Notes: generated by a model from the sequence alone, not told the origin. 64,000 bases of DNA from an uncultured Collinsella sp. (GCA_958352845.1 CATWQC010000009.1:3774-67773), one strand, 5' to 3'. Positions 30,974 through 40,013 are shown, numbered from the stretch's first letter. Numbers and translations: made by a program.

Positions 30974-31025
30974 TCGAGGACCCATCACCCGCAGCGGCTA
31001 GGGCCGCAAACATATTCGCTCAACG

Positions 31026-31063
31026 GCGCCCGCTTGCTCCCCCGCAAGCGGGCGCTTTATTTA
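31026..31063 (+). terminator. Terminator of the signalling and cell-wall cluster
   Basis: GCGCCCGCTTGC (31026-31037) pairs perfectly with 31044-31055, followed by TTTATTTAT. Confidence 0.85.
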
Positions 31064-31164
31064 TCGACAGACCATGGCCCCTTAGCAACGCAAAGAGGCC
31101 CGCAAAAGCGAGCCTCCCAGGTGACAACAGAATATGTAATGCAGTAATTACTGGCCGCAGAACT

Positions 31165-31413
31165 TCACCATGATCTCGACCATGGACTCTTGCCTATGGA
31201 CAAAATGTCCATAGGCAAGGAGATGAAAGAGTAAGGACAACGCCCTCTAAAAGAAGGCCGTATATGAAGATTGCATATCCCTTTTGCCTTCATATACTCA
31301 AGAAGCACCCCTCGAAGCGCTCCTGAGAGGCCCCCTTGGATGCAACCCAGGGGATCCAGATTCTGGTAGACATCGGCGCAGCAAAATCCTGCCGCGCAGG
31401 CACGAACGGACAT
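31165..31413 (-). pseudogene. Probable truncated PfkB-family sugar kinase, start only
   Basis: An ATG at 31413 with TTAGGAGTCAAG upstream opens MSVRACAAGFCCADVYQNLDP, which resembles the first strand and DxY segment of FrlD-like kinases (compare VLGFGDNVVDKYEH of the neighbour). After about 25 residues the similarity ends and the frame runs on with unrelated sequence. It sits right behind frlD, so it is probably the stump of a fifth operon gene. Confidence 0.4.
31189..31219 (-). terminator. Perfect 14-bp inverted repeat downstream of the Amadori operon
   Basis: CTTGCCTATGGACA (31189-31202) pairs with 31206-31219 across AAA. It may end the frl transcript although its T-tract is weak. The rest of 31064-31188 holds no gene. 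Confidence 0.5.
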
Positions 31414-31467
31414 CTTGACTCCTAACGCAATGCGGGGCGCCCCAAGACACCCCGCCACGACAAAAAA

Positions 31468-32340
31468 CTAGTTCTCGTAGACCAGCGGGTGGCCCCAACT
31501 GCCCTCGATCTTGCAGGTCTCCGCCGCAAAACCGGCAGCGAAGTCCAAGCTCTCGCGAATCGCGGCCTCGCCGCACTCGCCGGCCTTCTTCTTGGAAAGA
31601 TAGGTGACCAAAAACGCCGTCAGCAGTGAATCGCCGGCCGCCATAGCGTCTTTGAGCTCCTCGGGCGCCACGGGCTTGATGCCCTGCTCGTAGAAGTTTT
31701 CGCCGTCATAGGCGACGGAGCCCTTGCTCCCGCGCGATGCGCATACGATTTGAGGGCCAAGGGCCTTCACCCACTCGAGCTTCGCCTTGATATCCTCCAG
31801 GGAAGCGTCGCCCATGGACATAAAGGCGTACGTCACAAATGGCGCAATCTGCCCGAAGTACTCGTCGGTGGAGTCATCGGAGAAGTCGAAGCTGATAGGC
31901 ACGCCGGCAGCCTTGATCTTGGGGAGCTCGCGCTCGGTGAAGCAGTAGTTGCCGCTGTGCACCAAATCGAAGCCGCTGACGTACTCGGCGGCGAAGCGGT
32001 CTATCACGTAGCGCATGTCGCCACGTATGCCGCCTTCATTGGAGCCCAGGAAGATACGGTCCCCGGTCTCGTCAACGGTCACGCGAGCGGCGCCGTTGAC
32101 GCCCAGGACCTGCTGGCAGCGAAGAAGCTCGACGCCCTCGTCCTCGAGCGATGCTATAACGTGCTCGGCCTCCTCATCTGATCCGAAGATTCCCATGTAG
32201 GCGCTGCGATCGACGCCGAGCTTCTTGGCGAAGACGGCGAAGTTAACTGCATTGCCGCCGGGATACATGGTCTTGATGTGCTCGTACTTATCGACAACGT
32301 TGTCTCCAAAGCCAAGCACGCTTATAGGATAGGCTGCCAT
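31468..32340 (-). CDS. frlD: Fructoselysine 6-kinase-like PfkB sugar kinase
   Basis: 290 residues from ATG 32340 (GGAG 7 bases upstream). The N-terminus ISVLGFGDNVVDKYEH plus MYPGGNAVNFAVFAKKLG is the FrlD form of the PfkB fold, and the second signature DAMAAGDSLLTAFLVTY holds the catalytic Asp and anion-hole Gly. It phosphorylates the Amadori compound at C6 in the cytoplasm so that FrlB can cleave it. It is the last intact gene of the operon. Confidence 0.85.
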   Translation of the reverse strand: MAAYPISVLGFGDNVVDKYEHIKTMYPGGNAVNFAVFAKKLGVDRSAYMGIFGSDEEAEHVIASLEDEGVELLRCQQVLGVNGAARVTVDETGDRIFLGSNEGGIRGDMRYVIDRFAAEYVSGFDLVHSGNYCFTERELPKIKAAGVPISFDFSDDSTDEYFGQIAPFVTYAFMSMGDASLEDIKAKLEWVKALGPQIVCASRGSKGSVAYDGENFYEQGIKPVAPEELKDAMAAGDSLLTAFLVTYLSKKKAGECGEAAIRESLDFAAGFAAETCKIEGSWGHPLVYEN

Positions 32341-32439
32341 GGTTATCTCCATTCAGGTAAACCGCCGTGGTTACGGCGAGCAGACGGGGCGCGAGGGATT
32401 CGCACGTCTCAACGCGCCTCGCGCCCCGTTTTAAAATCG

Positions 32440-33408
32440 CTAGTACTTCTCGATGCCCATGTAACGACGCACGTCCGGGTGATGGTCGAACACCTTGCCG
32501 CGAGCGGAGCGCAGCTCACAGTTCATCGCGTAGAACAGGATTGGATCAAGGAACGCGCGAACGCTCGCCGGTACTTGGTCCATGCCGTACTCCATGGCGT
32601 CGAGCACCATAAGAGTGTCGGTATGGGTCTCGAGGAATGCGAGGGCGCGCTCATCCATGGCTCGGCACTCACTAGAAGACATCTGCAGGAAGTAGAAGAC
32701 TCCGGGCTCGGTCACCTCGAAGGGGCCGTGGAAGTACTCGCCGGAGTGGATATAGGCGCAGCTCTGCCACTGCATCTCCATAAGCGAGCAGATAGCGAAG
32801 CCATAGGCCTGGCTAAACACGGGACCGGACCCCAAGATATACAGGAACTTGTGGTCCTGGCACAGGGCGGCAAAACGGTCGCAGAGTTCGGCGTTGACCT
32901 TCTCGCGAGCTGCAGGCAGGATCTGGTCCATCTTGGCGATGCCTTCGTACATGTCGGCAAGGTCGGCATAACCTTCCTGCTGATCCAGGAGCTCGGAAGC
33001 GAGAGCCAAAGAGATGCCGGCGGGCACCTCCGCCTGCGGAACTCCCTCGCCCCACGGATATACCCAGCACGTCCACTCACCGTTATCGATGCCGGAACCC
33101 GCGTTGTCCGTCTGCACGATAACGGTCGCGCCCGCCGCCTTGGCGATCGAGCACGCATCGATTACCTCGGGGGTGTTGCCGGAGTGGCTGCAAGCGATGA
33201 CAAGGGACTTTTCGCCCAGGCGCTTGGGACGCATGATATCGAACTCGCGGGCGGTATACGCCTCGCTGGCAAACGTAGTCGCCTCGCGCTTGAGCAGCTC
33301 GTGGGCGGGCAGCAGGTCGATGAGGGAGCCGCCGCAGGCAACCCAGAAGACGCTATCGAAACCGCCCTTTTCAGCGATTGCGTCGGCGATAAGATCATGT
33401 GCGTTCAT
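32440..33408 (-). CDS. frlB: Fructosamine 6-phosphate deglycase (SIS domain)
   Basis: 322 residues from MNAHDLIADAIAEKGGF (ATG 33408, GGAAG upstream). Two SIS folds are visible: VFWVACGGSLIDLLPAHELL and LVIACSHSGNTPEVIDAC, then FLYILGSGPVFSQAYG. The family splits fructoselysine 6-phosphate or related Amadori phosphates into glucose 6-phosphate and the free amino compound. It lies between the epimerase and kinase genes. Confidence 0.85.
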   Translation of the reverse strand: MNAHDLIADAIAEKGGFDSVFWVACGGSLIDLLPAHELLKREATTFASEAYTAREFDIMRPKRLGEKSLVIACSHSGNTPEVIDACSIAKAAGATVIVQTDNAGSGIDNGEWTCWVYPWGEGVPQAEVPAGISLALASELLDQQEGYADLADMYEGIAKMDQILPAAREKVNAELCDRFAALCQDHKFLYILGSGPVFSQAYGFAICSLMEMQWQSCAYIHSGEYFHGPFEVTEPGVFYFLQMSSSECRAMDERALAFLETHTDTLMVLDAMEYGMDQVPASVRAFLDPILFYAMNCELRSARGKVFDHHPDVRRYMGIEKY

Positions 33409-33508
33409 TGTTATTCTTCCTTTCGATACGGCGGACGAATCCGCCAACGTTTACTGCGAGTCTTCTCGTCAAGCGTGTTGACTTCCCCACGCGAATGGGA
33501 GCTACGCG

Positions 33509-34366
33509 CTAGTCGACAAAATACCTCTCGAAGGCGTCCATGTTGTGCCGGTCCGCTGCTGCGGGATCATCGAAATACCTTCCATCGGTGATCTCCTGAC
33601 CAAGATAGCCCTCGAACCCATGCGCGTTGAGGACGCGTACGAAATCGTCCATACTGTGCTTTCCATCGCCCCAAACCAGATGGCCATATGGGTCGCCATC
33701 AATGAAGCGCATGTTCCTTATGGCACCATCGCCAAACTCGGCAAACCACTCTTCAAGGCTCTCGCCGGCGACTCCCATAGCGGTAGTGTCCACCATTGGA
33801 GTAAGGTGCGGGCTGGCTACTTGGTCAAGCATGCGCCTGGCGTCCGCGAGTGTAACCACCAAGTTGCTCTCTTCCGGCCTCAGGCTCTCCATGCAGAGGG
33901 TCACGCCGTGCTCGCCGGCATAGTCCGCAAGAATCGCCAAGTGCTCGGCAGAGCGCTTCCAAGCCTCCTCGCGGTCCTCGTCCCAATCGCCCCAACCGGA
34001 GTTGATGGACATATACGGGGCGCCGAGCACCTCGGCGAGCTCGATGCCGTGCTTAAAGTAAGCGAGGCTCCGCTGCGCGTGGAGGGGCTTTCTGGCAGCG
34101 TACTGCCACGGATACACCACGTTCTCCGGACACAGGGAGCTCACGGAGAGTCCGCGGGACTCGATCTTGCGGCGAAGCTCGTCGGCCTCGAAATACCCCG
34201 TGTGGTCCAGCGTCACGTGCGGCTCGGCCACCCAAAGCTCGATGGTTTTGAAGCCAAGGCGCTGCTGAGCATCAAGGAAGTAATCGAGCGACCACATGAT
34301 GTAGTGAATGTTCATGCCGGCGACCTGCTCGCGACGCAGACGGGGTGTGGAAGCGCTTAAATCCAT
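33509..34366 (-). CDS. frlC: Fructoselysine 3-epimerase-like TIM-barrel protein
   Basis: 285 residues; ATG 34366 with AGGAGG 8 bases upstream. It is an AP-endonuclease-2-type barrel with metal-ligand regions IELWVAEPHV, LCMESLRPEES, PMVDTTAMG, FIDGDPYGHL and LGQEITDGRY. FrlC interconverts fructoselysine and psicoselysine, so the operon may also handle the C3 epimer. It lies 12 bases after the transporter gene. Confidence 0.82.
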   Translation of the reverse strand: MDLSASTPRLRREQVAGMNIHYIMWSLDYFLDAQQRLGFKTIELWVAEPHVTLDHTGYFEADELRRKIESRGLSVSSLCPENVVYPWQYAARKPLHAQRSLAYFKHGIELAEVLGAPYMSINSGWGDWDEDREEAWKRSAEHLAILADYAGEHGVTLCMESLRPEESNLVVTLADARRMLDQVASPHLTPMVDTTAMGVAGESLEEWFAEFGDGAIRNMRFIDGDPYGHLVWGDGKHSMDDFVRVLNAHGFEGYLGQEITDGRYFDDPAAADRHNMDAFERYFVD

Positions 34367-34378
34367 GCTGGGCACCTC

Positions 34379-35842
34379 CTACATCGGCAGTAGGCCGGAG
34401 ATCACAGTCGCGACCAATCCGAACAGAACCATGAAGATAAAGAACTTCCAGATGGTCTTCCACCATTGCCCGAAGGAGATCTTCGCCACGGCAAGACCCG
34501 CGACGGTCATGCCCGCAACGGGGCTGATGGTGTTGACGGTCTGGTTCGCGAACTGCAGAGCGGTGACGGCAGCCCCGGGATTGAGGCCCATAAGCTCGGT
34601 CAGCGGGCCCATGACGGGCATGGTGAGTGCAGCGAGGCCGGAGCTGGAAGGAACCAGCAGCGAAAGCAGGCCGAGGACGATGTACATGAAGGTGGTATAG
34701 ATGAAGGACGGAGCGCCCGCAAGGAGTCCGACGAGCCAGTTAAGAATAGAGTCGATGATCATTCCGCCCTCTGCGACGACCAGGATGCCGCGGGCGATGC
34801 CGATGATGCAGGCTGCGTAGGCGAAGTCGGCGATTCCGCGGACGAACTCCTCCGCAATGGTCTTCTCGTCCAGGCCGCCGAGTATGCCGGCAAGAAGGCC
34901 CATGGCCAGGAACACCATGGAGATCTCGTCCATATACCAGCCCTGGGTAACGAGGCCCCACACGATAACGCCCATGCCGACCGCGAAATCAATGAGGACG
35001 AGCTTGTGGCGAAGCGTGAACTCCTCTTCGATAGAGGCATCGGTGACAGAGAACTCGATGCGCTTCTGCTTATCGTCCTCATAGGTGATGGAGGACTTGG
35101 GATCGAGCTTGACGCGGCGCGCGTAGCGCATGGCCCAGAAAATGCCCGCGGCGGTGAAGATGACCCACAGGATGGCGCGGAGCCAAAGCTGGGGATTTCC
35201 CTCGATGCCGATAACGCCCTGGGCGATCAGCACGTTGAAAGGATCAATAGTGGATGCGCAGTAACCAAGGTTGGGGCCGAGGAAGCAGATGATGAACGCG
35301 GTCATGGAGTCATACCCGATGCTCAGCATGATGGGGATGAAGATCGCGTAGAACGGCAGCGCCTCCTCGGACATGCCGAACGTGGTGCCGCAGATCGAGA
35401 GCAGGATCATGGAGATGGGGATGATCAAGATGTCCTTGTTCTTCAGCTTCTTGATCACGCGGCTCATGCCGGCGTTTAGGGCGTTGGTCTTGGTGACGAT
35501 GGCGAACGATCCGCCGATCAGCAGGACGAACGCGACGACATCGGCCGCAGCCTGAATGCCCTTGGCGGGAGCCTGCAGGACGGCATCGATGCCCTGTCGC
35601 AGATCGACGGTCTCCCCCGTCTCCGAATCGGTGTAGACCTTGTCGACCTCTTGGTACGTTCCGGCTACGGCGACTTCTCGCTCGCCCGCGGCCGTCTGAA
35701 TGGTCTGGCGGTCGAACTGACCCGATGGGACGATCCATGTGAGCACCGCGAAGAACACGATCAGCATGAACGCGATGGTGTACACATGGGGAAGCTGGAG
35801 ATGGAATCTGCGCTTGGGCTTCTCCTGTTTGGCATCCGGCAT
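34379..35842 (-). CDS. YfcC/DcuC-superfamily carrier, putative Amadori-product importer
   Basis: 487 residues with about twelve membrane helices, a basic N-terminus (KQEKPKRRFHLQLPH) and conserved IVPSGQFDR, TFGMSEEALPFY and LVPSSSGLAALTMPVMGPL segments. ATG 35842 follows CAGGAGG. Members carry dicarboxylates or amino acids. In the Salmonella fructose-asparagine locus the importer is of this superfamily, while E. coli uses the APC permease FrlA. First place in the operon implies uptake of the Amadori compound; the exact substrate cannot be told from sequence. Confidence 0.8.
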   Translation of the reverse strand: MPDAKQEKPKRRFHLQLPHVYTIAFMLIVFFAVLTWIVPSGQFDRQTIQTAAGEREVAVAGTYQEVDKVYTDSETGETVDLRQGIDAVLQAPAKGIQAAADVVAFVLLIGGSFAIVTKTNALNAGMSRVIKKLKNKDILIIPISMILLSICGTTFGMSEEALPFYAIFIPIMLSIGYDSMTAFIICFLGPNLGYCASTIDPFNVLIAQGVIGIEGNPQLWLRAILWVIFTAAGIFWAMRYARRVKLDPKSSITYEDDKQKRIEFSVTDASIEEEFTLRHKLVLIDFAVGMGVIVWGLVTQGWYMDEISMVFLAMGLLAGILGGLDEKTIAEEFVRGIADFAYAACIIGIARGILVVAEGGMIIDSILNWLVGLLAGAPSFIYTTFMYIVLGLLSLLVPSSSGLAALTMPVMGPLTELMGLNPGAAVTALQFANQTVNTISPVAGMTVAGLAVAKISFGQWWKTIWKFFIFMVLFGLVATVISGLLPM

Positions 35843-35896
35843 TCTTAACCTCCTGCCAGAGCAACGATGCTTGCCAAAAATCCTTCACGTATAGGC

Positions 35897-35967
35897 AAAC
35901 ATCTTAGGTTGTTCTATGTATAACCTGCATGAAGGCGTCGGTCAAGAAACATATTAGGTTGTTCTAT
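35897..35967 (-). promoter_or_regulatory. Promoter of the Amadori operon between two operator copies
   Basis: On the minus strand TTGACC (35945-35940), 17 bases, TATACA (35922-35917). A 21-base motif, read on the plus strand as AAACAT-M-TTAGGTTGTTCTAT, occurs at 35897-35917 (touching the -10) and at 35947-35967 (just upstream of the -35), 50 bases apart with one difference. This is what a repressor binding both sides would need; the adjacent GntR gene is the obvious candidate. Confidence 0.75.
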
Positions 35968-36039
35968 AAGTGGTAACTTTTACGCGCTAAACGGACCTGC
36001 CGCGGCAATACGAGAACAGCGCTGTGTGAGACAGAGCCG

Positions 36040-36774
36040 CTAGATATCGAAGCTGTAGCGCGAACCCACGTAGTACTGTCTGCCATAGCAGAAGCGCTCT
36101 CCGTTGGAATCGAGAAAGCCCGCGTTCATGAAGAACAGCGGCTCCCCTACTGGGACCTTGAGCTCGCGGGCGGCATCAATTCCCGCACGGGCGATCTCCA
36201 GCCTGCAGGGATCGGACGAGCAGGGATACCTACCCGTACGCTCCCCCACGGCCTCGAATATCGAACAATTGGAGAGACCGATATCTTTGAGAAATTCGAA
36301 TCCATCGACAGGATAGTAGTTGTTCTCGAACAGGACCGGCACGCCGTCTGCGGTACGCACGCGTGAGACCAAGATGAGGTCAGAGCCTTCATCCAAGCCA
36401 AAGAAAGAAGCGAGGTCGCGATCGGCGGCAACGGTCTTGCGGGCAACGACGCGAGCGCCCGCCTTCATGCCGTTTTCAGCGCATGCTTGGGTAAAACTCT
36501 GAACATCGTCCTTCTGATGCACCTTGCGAATTATCTTTGTCGCGGTCACAAACGTACCACGCCCCTGCCGCTTGGTGAGATACCCCTCGCCCACAAGCTC
36601 CTCTATTGCGCGGCGAACCGTGACCCTTCCCACGCCGTACATCTTAGAAAGCTCAAGTTCCGTTGGAATCTGCGAGTCAACGGGATATGTCCCCTGTTCG
36701 ATATCGCTCTTAAGCAAATCGAGCACCTGTTGATACAGCGGGGCGGAAGAGCCCCCATCCAGATGCGCATCCAC
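36040..36774 (-). CDS. frlR: GntR-family regulator (HutC subfamily) of the Amadori operon
   Basis: 244 residues; GTG 36774 with GGGAGA upstream. The winged helix has IPTELELSKMYGVGRVTVRRAIEELVGEGYLTKRQGRGTFV, and the C-terminal UTRA effector domain ends CYGRQYYVGSRYSFDI. It lies directly upstream of the transporter gene with an operator-bearing promoter between them. Effector is inferred to be the Amadori compound or its phosphate. The symbol is given by context. Confidence 0.85.
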   Translation of the reverse strand: MDAHLDGGSSAPLYQQVLDLLKSDIEQGTYPVDSQIPTELELSKMYGVGRVTVRRAIEELVGEGYLTKRQGRGTFVTATKIIRKVHQKDDVQSFTQACAENGMKAGARVVARKTVAADRDLASFFGLDEGSDLILVSRVRTADGVPVLFENNYYPVDGFEFLKDIGLSNCSIFEAVGERTGRYPCSSDPCRLEIARAGIDAARELKVPVGEPLFFMNAGFLDSNGERFCYGRQYYVGSRYSFDI

Positions 36775-36841
36775 AAAAACTCTCCCTTTAAGGCGTTCGC
36801 GATCTCAACGACTCCATTCTACCGCACACGGAAAAATGAGG

Positions 36842-37009
36842 TTAAACACATAGGGGCCCTGCATGTTTGAGCGTATCGGGAATCTGGTCGCTGATTTCGT
36901 CCGCATTTGCTTGCGAAAAACCAAAACGCTCCTCGCGCTTGGCGAACACGGTGAGGCCCGCCGCCTTGCACGCAGCGATCGATGATGCTCGTGTGATGTT
37001 GGCTTCCAT
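36842..37009 (-). pseudogene. C-terminal remnant of a HAD-family phosphatase
   Basis: The minus-strand frame 37009-36842 gives 55 residues with ASSIAACKAAGLTVFAKREE, then RFGFSQANADEISDQIPDTL. This is the end of a beta-phosphoglucomutase-like HAD protein, where an EDS...GI/AACKAAGL motif precedes the last strands. The rest of the gene is missing. Confidence 0.55.
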
Positions 37010-37028
37010 CCTTTGCTTGCGAGGCGCG

Positions 37029-37244
37029 TCATTCGTCCTGCCGGGCCGCGGACCCGTCGTTCAGCGTGGCCTGCCTGCGCGGGGCATGCCGGGAATTGAT
37101 GTAGTCGTATGCGTAGGCGATCTCCGCGACGGGGACCTCCACGTGGTAATGGGCGGAAATGTCAGAGAAGCTCGTGCGGAATGCGATCGAGGTAGGCTCT
37201 GTGTCTCGGGGATGTTCATGCGGCTGGTCCTCCTTTCGCCACAC
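37029..37244 (-). pseudogene. Possible PRD-domain regulator remnant
   Basis: The frame contains FSDISAHYHVEVPVAEIAYA followed by YDYINSR, which resembles the end of a PTS-regulation domain of LevR/LicR-type activators. Flanking residues look random and no start or helix-turn-helix is present. The similarity was judged by eye only. Confidence 0.35.
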
Positions 37245-37516
37245 ACCTTACGGGCGGGGTGGTGCGCGGAACGGGTTGGCGCCAGTGTTTCGTCACGGGC
37301 GCGTGCACTTCGGCACTCCATGCTACATCTGAGTGGCATATGGCGACTTCTCGACACTCGCGCTCGACACAGCGAGCGGAAATGGCGCTGCCTGCCGAGC
37401 GCCTCGCGGGCGCATCCCGACCGCAGAAGTGAGCGCGAAGGCTCGTCGAAGTGCTGGGTGGGGGACCGGCGGTCTGGATACGCGGTTTCGTTCGGCGAAG
37501 GCGGCGAGGCGAATGG

Positions 37517-37650
37517 CATGGCGAACGTACGGGTTTGACGTGAACGGGTTGCCCGTGGCGGCGTGGTATCGGGAGGAGACGGTCGAGCAGGTGCTCGCGC
37601 CGCTGCTCGCCCGTCTCGCGCGCTCGCATCAGGAGAAGGGGTCGCAGGCC
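37517..37650 (+). pseudogene. Possible N-terminal stump of a P-loop sugar or nucleoside kinase
   Basis: The frame reads MAWRTYGFDVNGLPVAAWYR then EETVEQVLAPLLARLARSHQEKG. This resembles the region before the P-loop of nucleoside/fructose kinase-like proteins of anaerobes, but the P-loop never follows. The rest of 37245-37899 gives no supported gene. Confidence 0.3.
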
Positions 37651-37899
37651 CATCTCGGCAACCCGGTGCGCATACGCTATTGCGACCGGGACGGCCACGT
37701 GTCGCGAACGGATATCGTCCGCCAGGTGGACGTCGCGCCGCGAAATGCAGACTCGCCTCAATCGTCGGTAAGGGGTGCCGCGGGCGATACGATGGAATCC
37801 ACGGACCGCACCGCGCCGCCGAGATTGCGACGCGAACGCAGGCGATGCGCCCGAAAAACTCCTCCGCGCATGTAGGGCGAAACGCCAGATTGGAGCTCC

Positions 37900-39100
37900 A
37901 TGAACGATTTCTCCTTCTACTCCCCCACCCGCTTTGTCTTTGGGCGAAAAGCGACCGACAAGGTTGGGGGACTCTGTCCGCCTCCGGCTACCGCTGAGCG
38001 CTCATTGTCTACGGCAGGGGTTCCGCAGTTCGCTGCGGAACGCTCGTCCGCGTGAGGGCATCGCTCGATGCCGCGGGCGTGGAGCACATCGGGCTTGGAG
38101 GGGTGCGTCCAAACCCCGAAATAGGCTTGGCACGAGAAGGCGTCGAGCTCGCACGGGCAAACGACGCCGACATCATCCTGCCCGTGGGCGGCGGCTCCGT
38201 CATGGACTGCGCGAAGGCCATCGCACTGGGGCGGTATACGACGGCGACGTATGGGACTTCTTCCGCAAGCGCGCCGTTCCCGCCGACCGCATCGACGTCG
38301 CCTGCGTGGTGACCATCCCCGCATCCGGTTCCGAGGCCTCTAACTCCTGCGTTATCAGCAACGACGAGGAGCACCTCAAATGCAGCATTAACACGGACCT
38401 CAACCGCCCGGCCATCGCCTTCCTCGACCCGGAGCTGACCTTCAGCCTGCCCGCCTGCCAGACCGCCGCGGGAGTGACCGACATGATCGCCCATATCATG
38501 GAGCGACTCTTCTCCGGCGAGCCCGCCGTGGGCGTAACCGACAACATCGCCTGCGGGCTAGTGCGCGCCGCGAGGGAGGCGGCGCCCAAGGTGATGGAGA
38601 ACCCCGATGACTACGACGCCCGCGCCGAGATCATGTGGGTGGGTACGCTCGCCCATAACGCCCTGCGCGACGGCGATTGGACCTGCCGCGGCCTTGAGCA
38701 CGAGCTATCCGCACTGGACACCAAGATCACGCACGGCGCCGGCCTCGCCGTCATCTTCCCCGCCTGGATGCGCTACGTATGGCGAGAGCACCCTGAGCGC
38801 TTCCTGGAGTTCAGCGCCCAGGCCCTTGGCATCGAACCCATCGATTCGGACGCGGACGAGCTCGATGTGGAGGTAACCCCCGAGCAGGCAATCGAGTACG
38901 CGGTCGAAGCGACCATCGACGAGCTGCAGGATTTCTTCGTCTCGCTGGGAATGCCGCGCGCGCTATCGGAGTTCGGAGTCACCGAGGACGATATCGAAAA
39001 GATGATTCCGGGCCTCAAGATCAACCGCGGAGAGCTCTTCGGCAGCTTCAGGAAGCTCACGCTGGACAACGCGAGAAAGATTTACCGCAGCGCACTCTAG
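37900..39100 (+). pseudogene. Iron-containing alcohol dehydrogenase, broken by frameshifts
   Basis: Three frames are needed to read one protein. ATG 37900 (GGAG upstream) gives MNDFSFYSPTRFVFGRKATD; after about 37975 the next frame gives a stop (TGA 37995-37997) then ALIVYGRGSAV and RANDADIILPVGGGSVMDCA; near 38231-38240 it shifts again to YDGDVWDFFRKRAVPADRID and runs to the stop. The C-terminal part keeps the metal-site segments (DMIAHIMERLF, LEHELSALDTKITHGAG). The intact relative would be a butanol-dehydrogenase-like enzyme of about 390 residues. At most the C-terminal 290 codons could be translated. Confidence 0.8.
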
Positions 39101-39189
39101 GAAACAGATGCCAGTCCCCCACGGGCGAGCAGCACGGCGGCCCCCGCAAACCAGAAACGGCGCCGCTCCCGCGACGCCGTCATATTCCC

Positions 39190-39265
39190 TGGTGCCCCCG
39201 GGCGGATTCGAACCGTCGACACCCGCTTTAGGAGAGCGGTGCTCTATCCCCTGAGCTACGGAGGC
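39190..39265 (-). tRNA. tRNA-Arg (anticodon CCU)
   Basis: The minus strand folds as a cloverleaf: acceptor GCCTCCG, D-arm with AGCTCAGGGGATAGAGC, anticodon stem CCGCT/AGCGG with loop CTCCTAA, TPsiC arm GGTTCGAATCC, and an encoded 3' CCA. The anticodon CCT reads AGG. It lies just after the alcohol dehydrogenase remnant, at the edge of the decayed region. Confidence 0.95.
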
Positions 39266-39430
39266 ATGTTGTACTAGTGTAGCAGATTTACCCCTTTGCC
39301 ATGTAGCGCATGGCCACTCATCGAGAAGGCTCTATAGCGAATAGTTTCCGAGGGCAATCCTCAATATCGGAAAGAATAACCCGGAATAACGCGAAATAAT
39401 GGGACAAGCTTTCCCAACTGGCCCTCAAAA

Positions 39431-39476
39431 GGAAAATGCATCCCGGAATGAGAACAAATTCCGGGATGCATTTTCC
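39431..39476 (-). terminator. Terminator of the mannose PTS operon
   Basis: A perfect 19-bp inverted repeat pairs 39431-39449 with 39458-39476, with T-rich flanks on the minus strand. It lies 18 bases past the manO stop. Confidence 0.8.
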
Positions 39477-39494
39477 GCCATCTATCGCCAACGA

Positions 39495-39893
39495 TTAGCT
39501 GTCTCTGTGGAAAAGGCTCTTGATGGCAGCGGGGATGCTCTTGGCGCCCTTGGCGGTCACATCGATAAAGTCGGGCGAACGCACGAGCTTATCCTCGTCG
39601 ACGTACTTGCGGACCGCGCGAAGCGTCTCTTTGTCGTCGCGCGTGGAAAACGTAAAGTGACCGTTGTCCTTGGTGAAGATGGCAAAACGCGTAATCTTCT
39701 TGGTGCCGCGCAAAACCTCGGCGGCAATATAGTCGACCTCGTCCCACGGGATTTGAATATAATCCTCGGGATTGCGCTCGTTATAGTACTCGAACGCCTT
39801 ATTGCCCACCATCACGTTACCGTGGCTGGTAAGCCCCATCAGGCAGGTTGCCGGCGTTGCCAGATCGACCGTGCTGTTCTGAGATTGCGCCAT
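39495..39893 (-). CDS. manO: ManO-like DUF956 protein of the mannose PTS
   Basis: 132 residues from MAQSQNSTVDLATPATCLMG; the TTG at 39911 is an alternative. The motif YIQIPWDEVDYIAAEVLRG and the C-terminal KSIPAAIKSLFHR fit DUF956, found with mannose-family PTS operons and linked to their control. It lies 120 bases after the IID gene across a hairpin. Confidence 0.8.
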   Translation of the reverse strand: MAQSQNSTVDLATPATCLMGLTSHGNVMVGNKAFEYYNERNPEDYIQIPWDEVDYIAAEVLRGTKKITRFAIFTKDNGHFTFSTRDDKETLRAVRKYVDEDKLVRSPDFIDVTAKGAKSIPAAIKSLFHRDS

Positions 39894-39921
39894 ACGCGCC
39901 TCGCCCTCCAATTAAAACAAT

Positions 39922-39957
39922 CGGACCGCATCCAGTGTACCCACCGGGTGCGGTCCG
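39922..39957 (-). terminator. Hairpin between IID gene and manO
   Basis: CGGACCGCATCC pairs with GGTGCGGTCCG-type sequence at the right arm, followed on the minus strand by ATTGTTTTAA. It is probably a partial terminator that lowers manO expression relative to the transporter. Confidence 0.6.
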
Positions 39958-40013
39958 TTTCAATGGCTCAAAAGCCCTTACCTAGCAACTCTCGGTCTTA
40001 AGCCGAAGCGTGC

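Noticed and set aside
29018..30988. A 656-codon frame antisense to pknB
   Set aside because: pknB with kinase motifs and PASTA repeats is on the other strand.
36867..37538. A 223-codon plus-strand frame
   Set aside because: It covers the HAD and PRD remnants on the minus strand and has no recognisable content.
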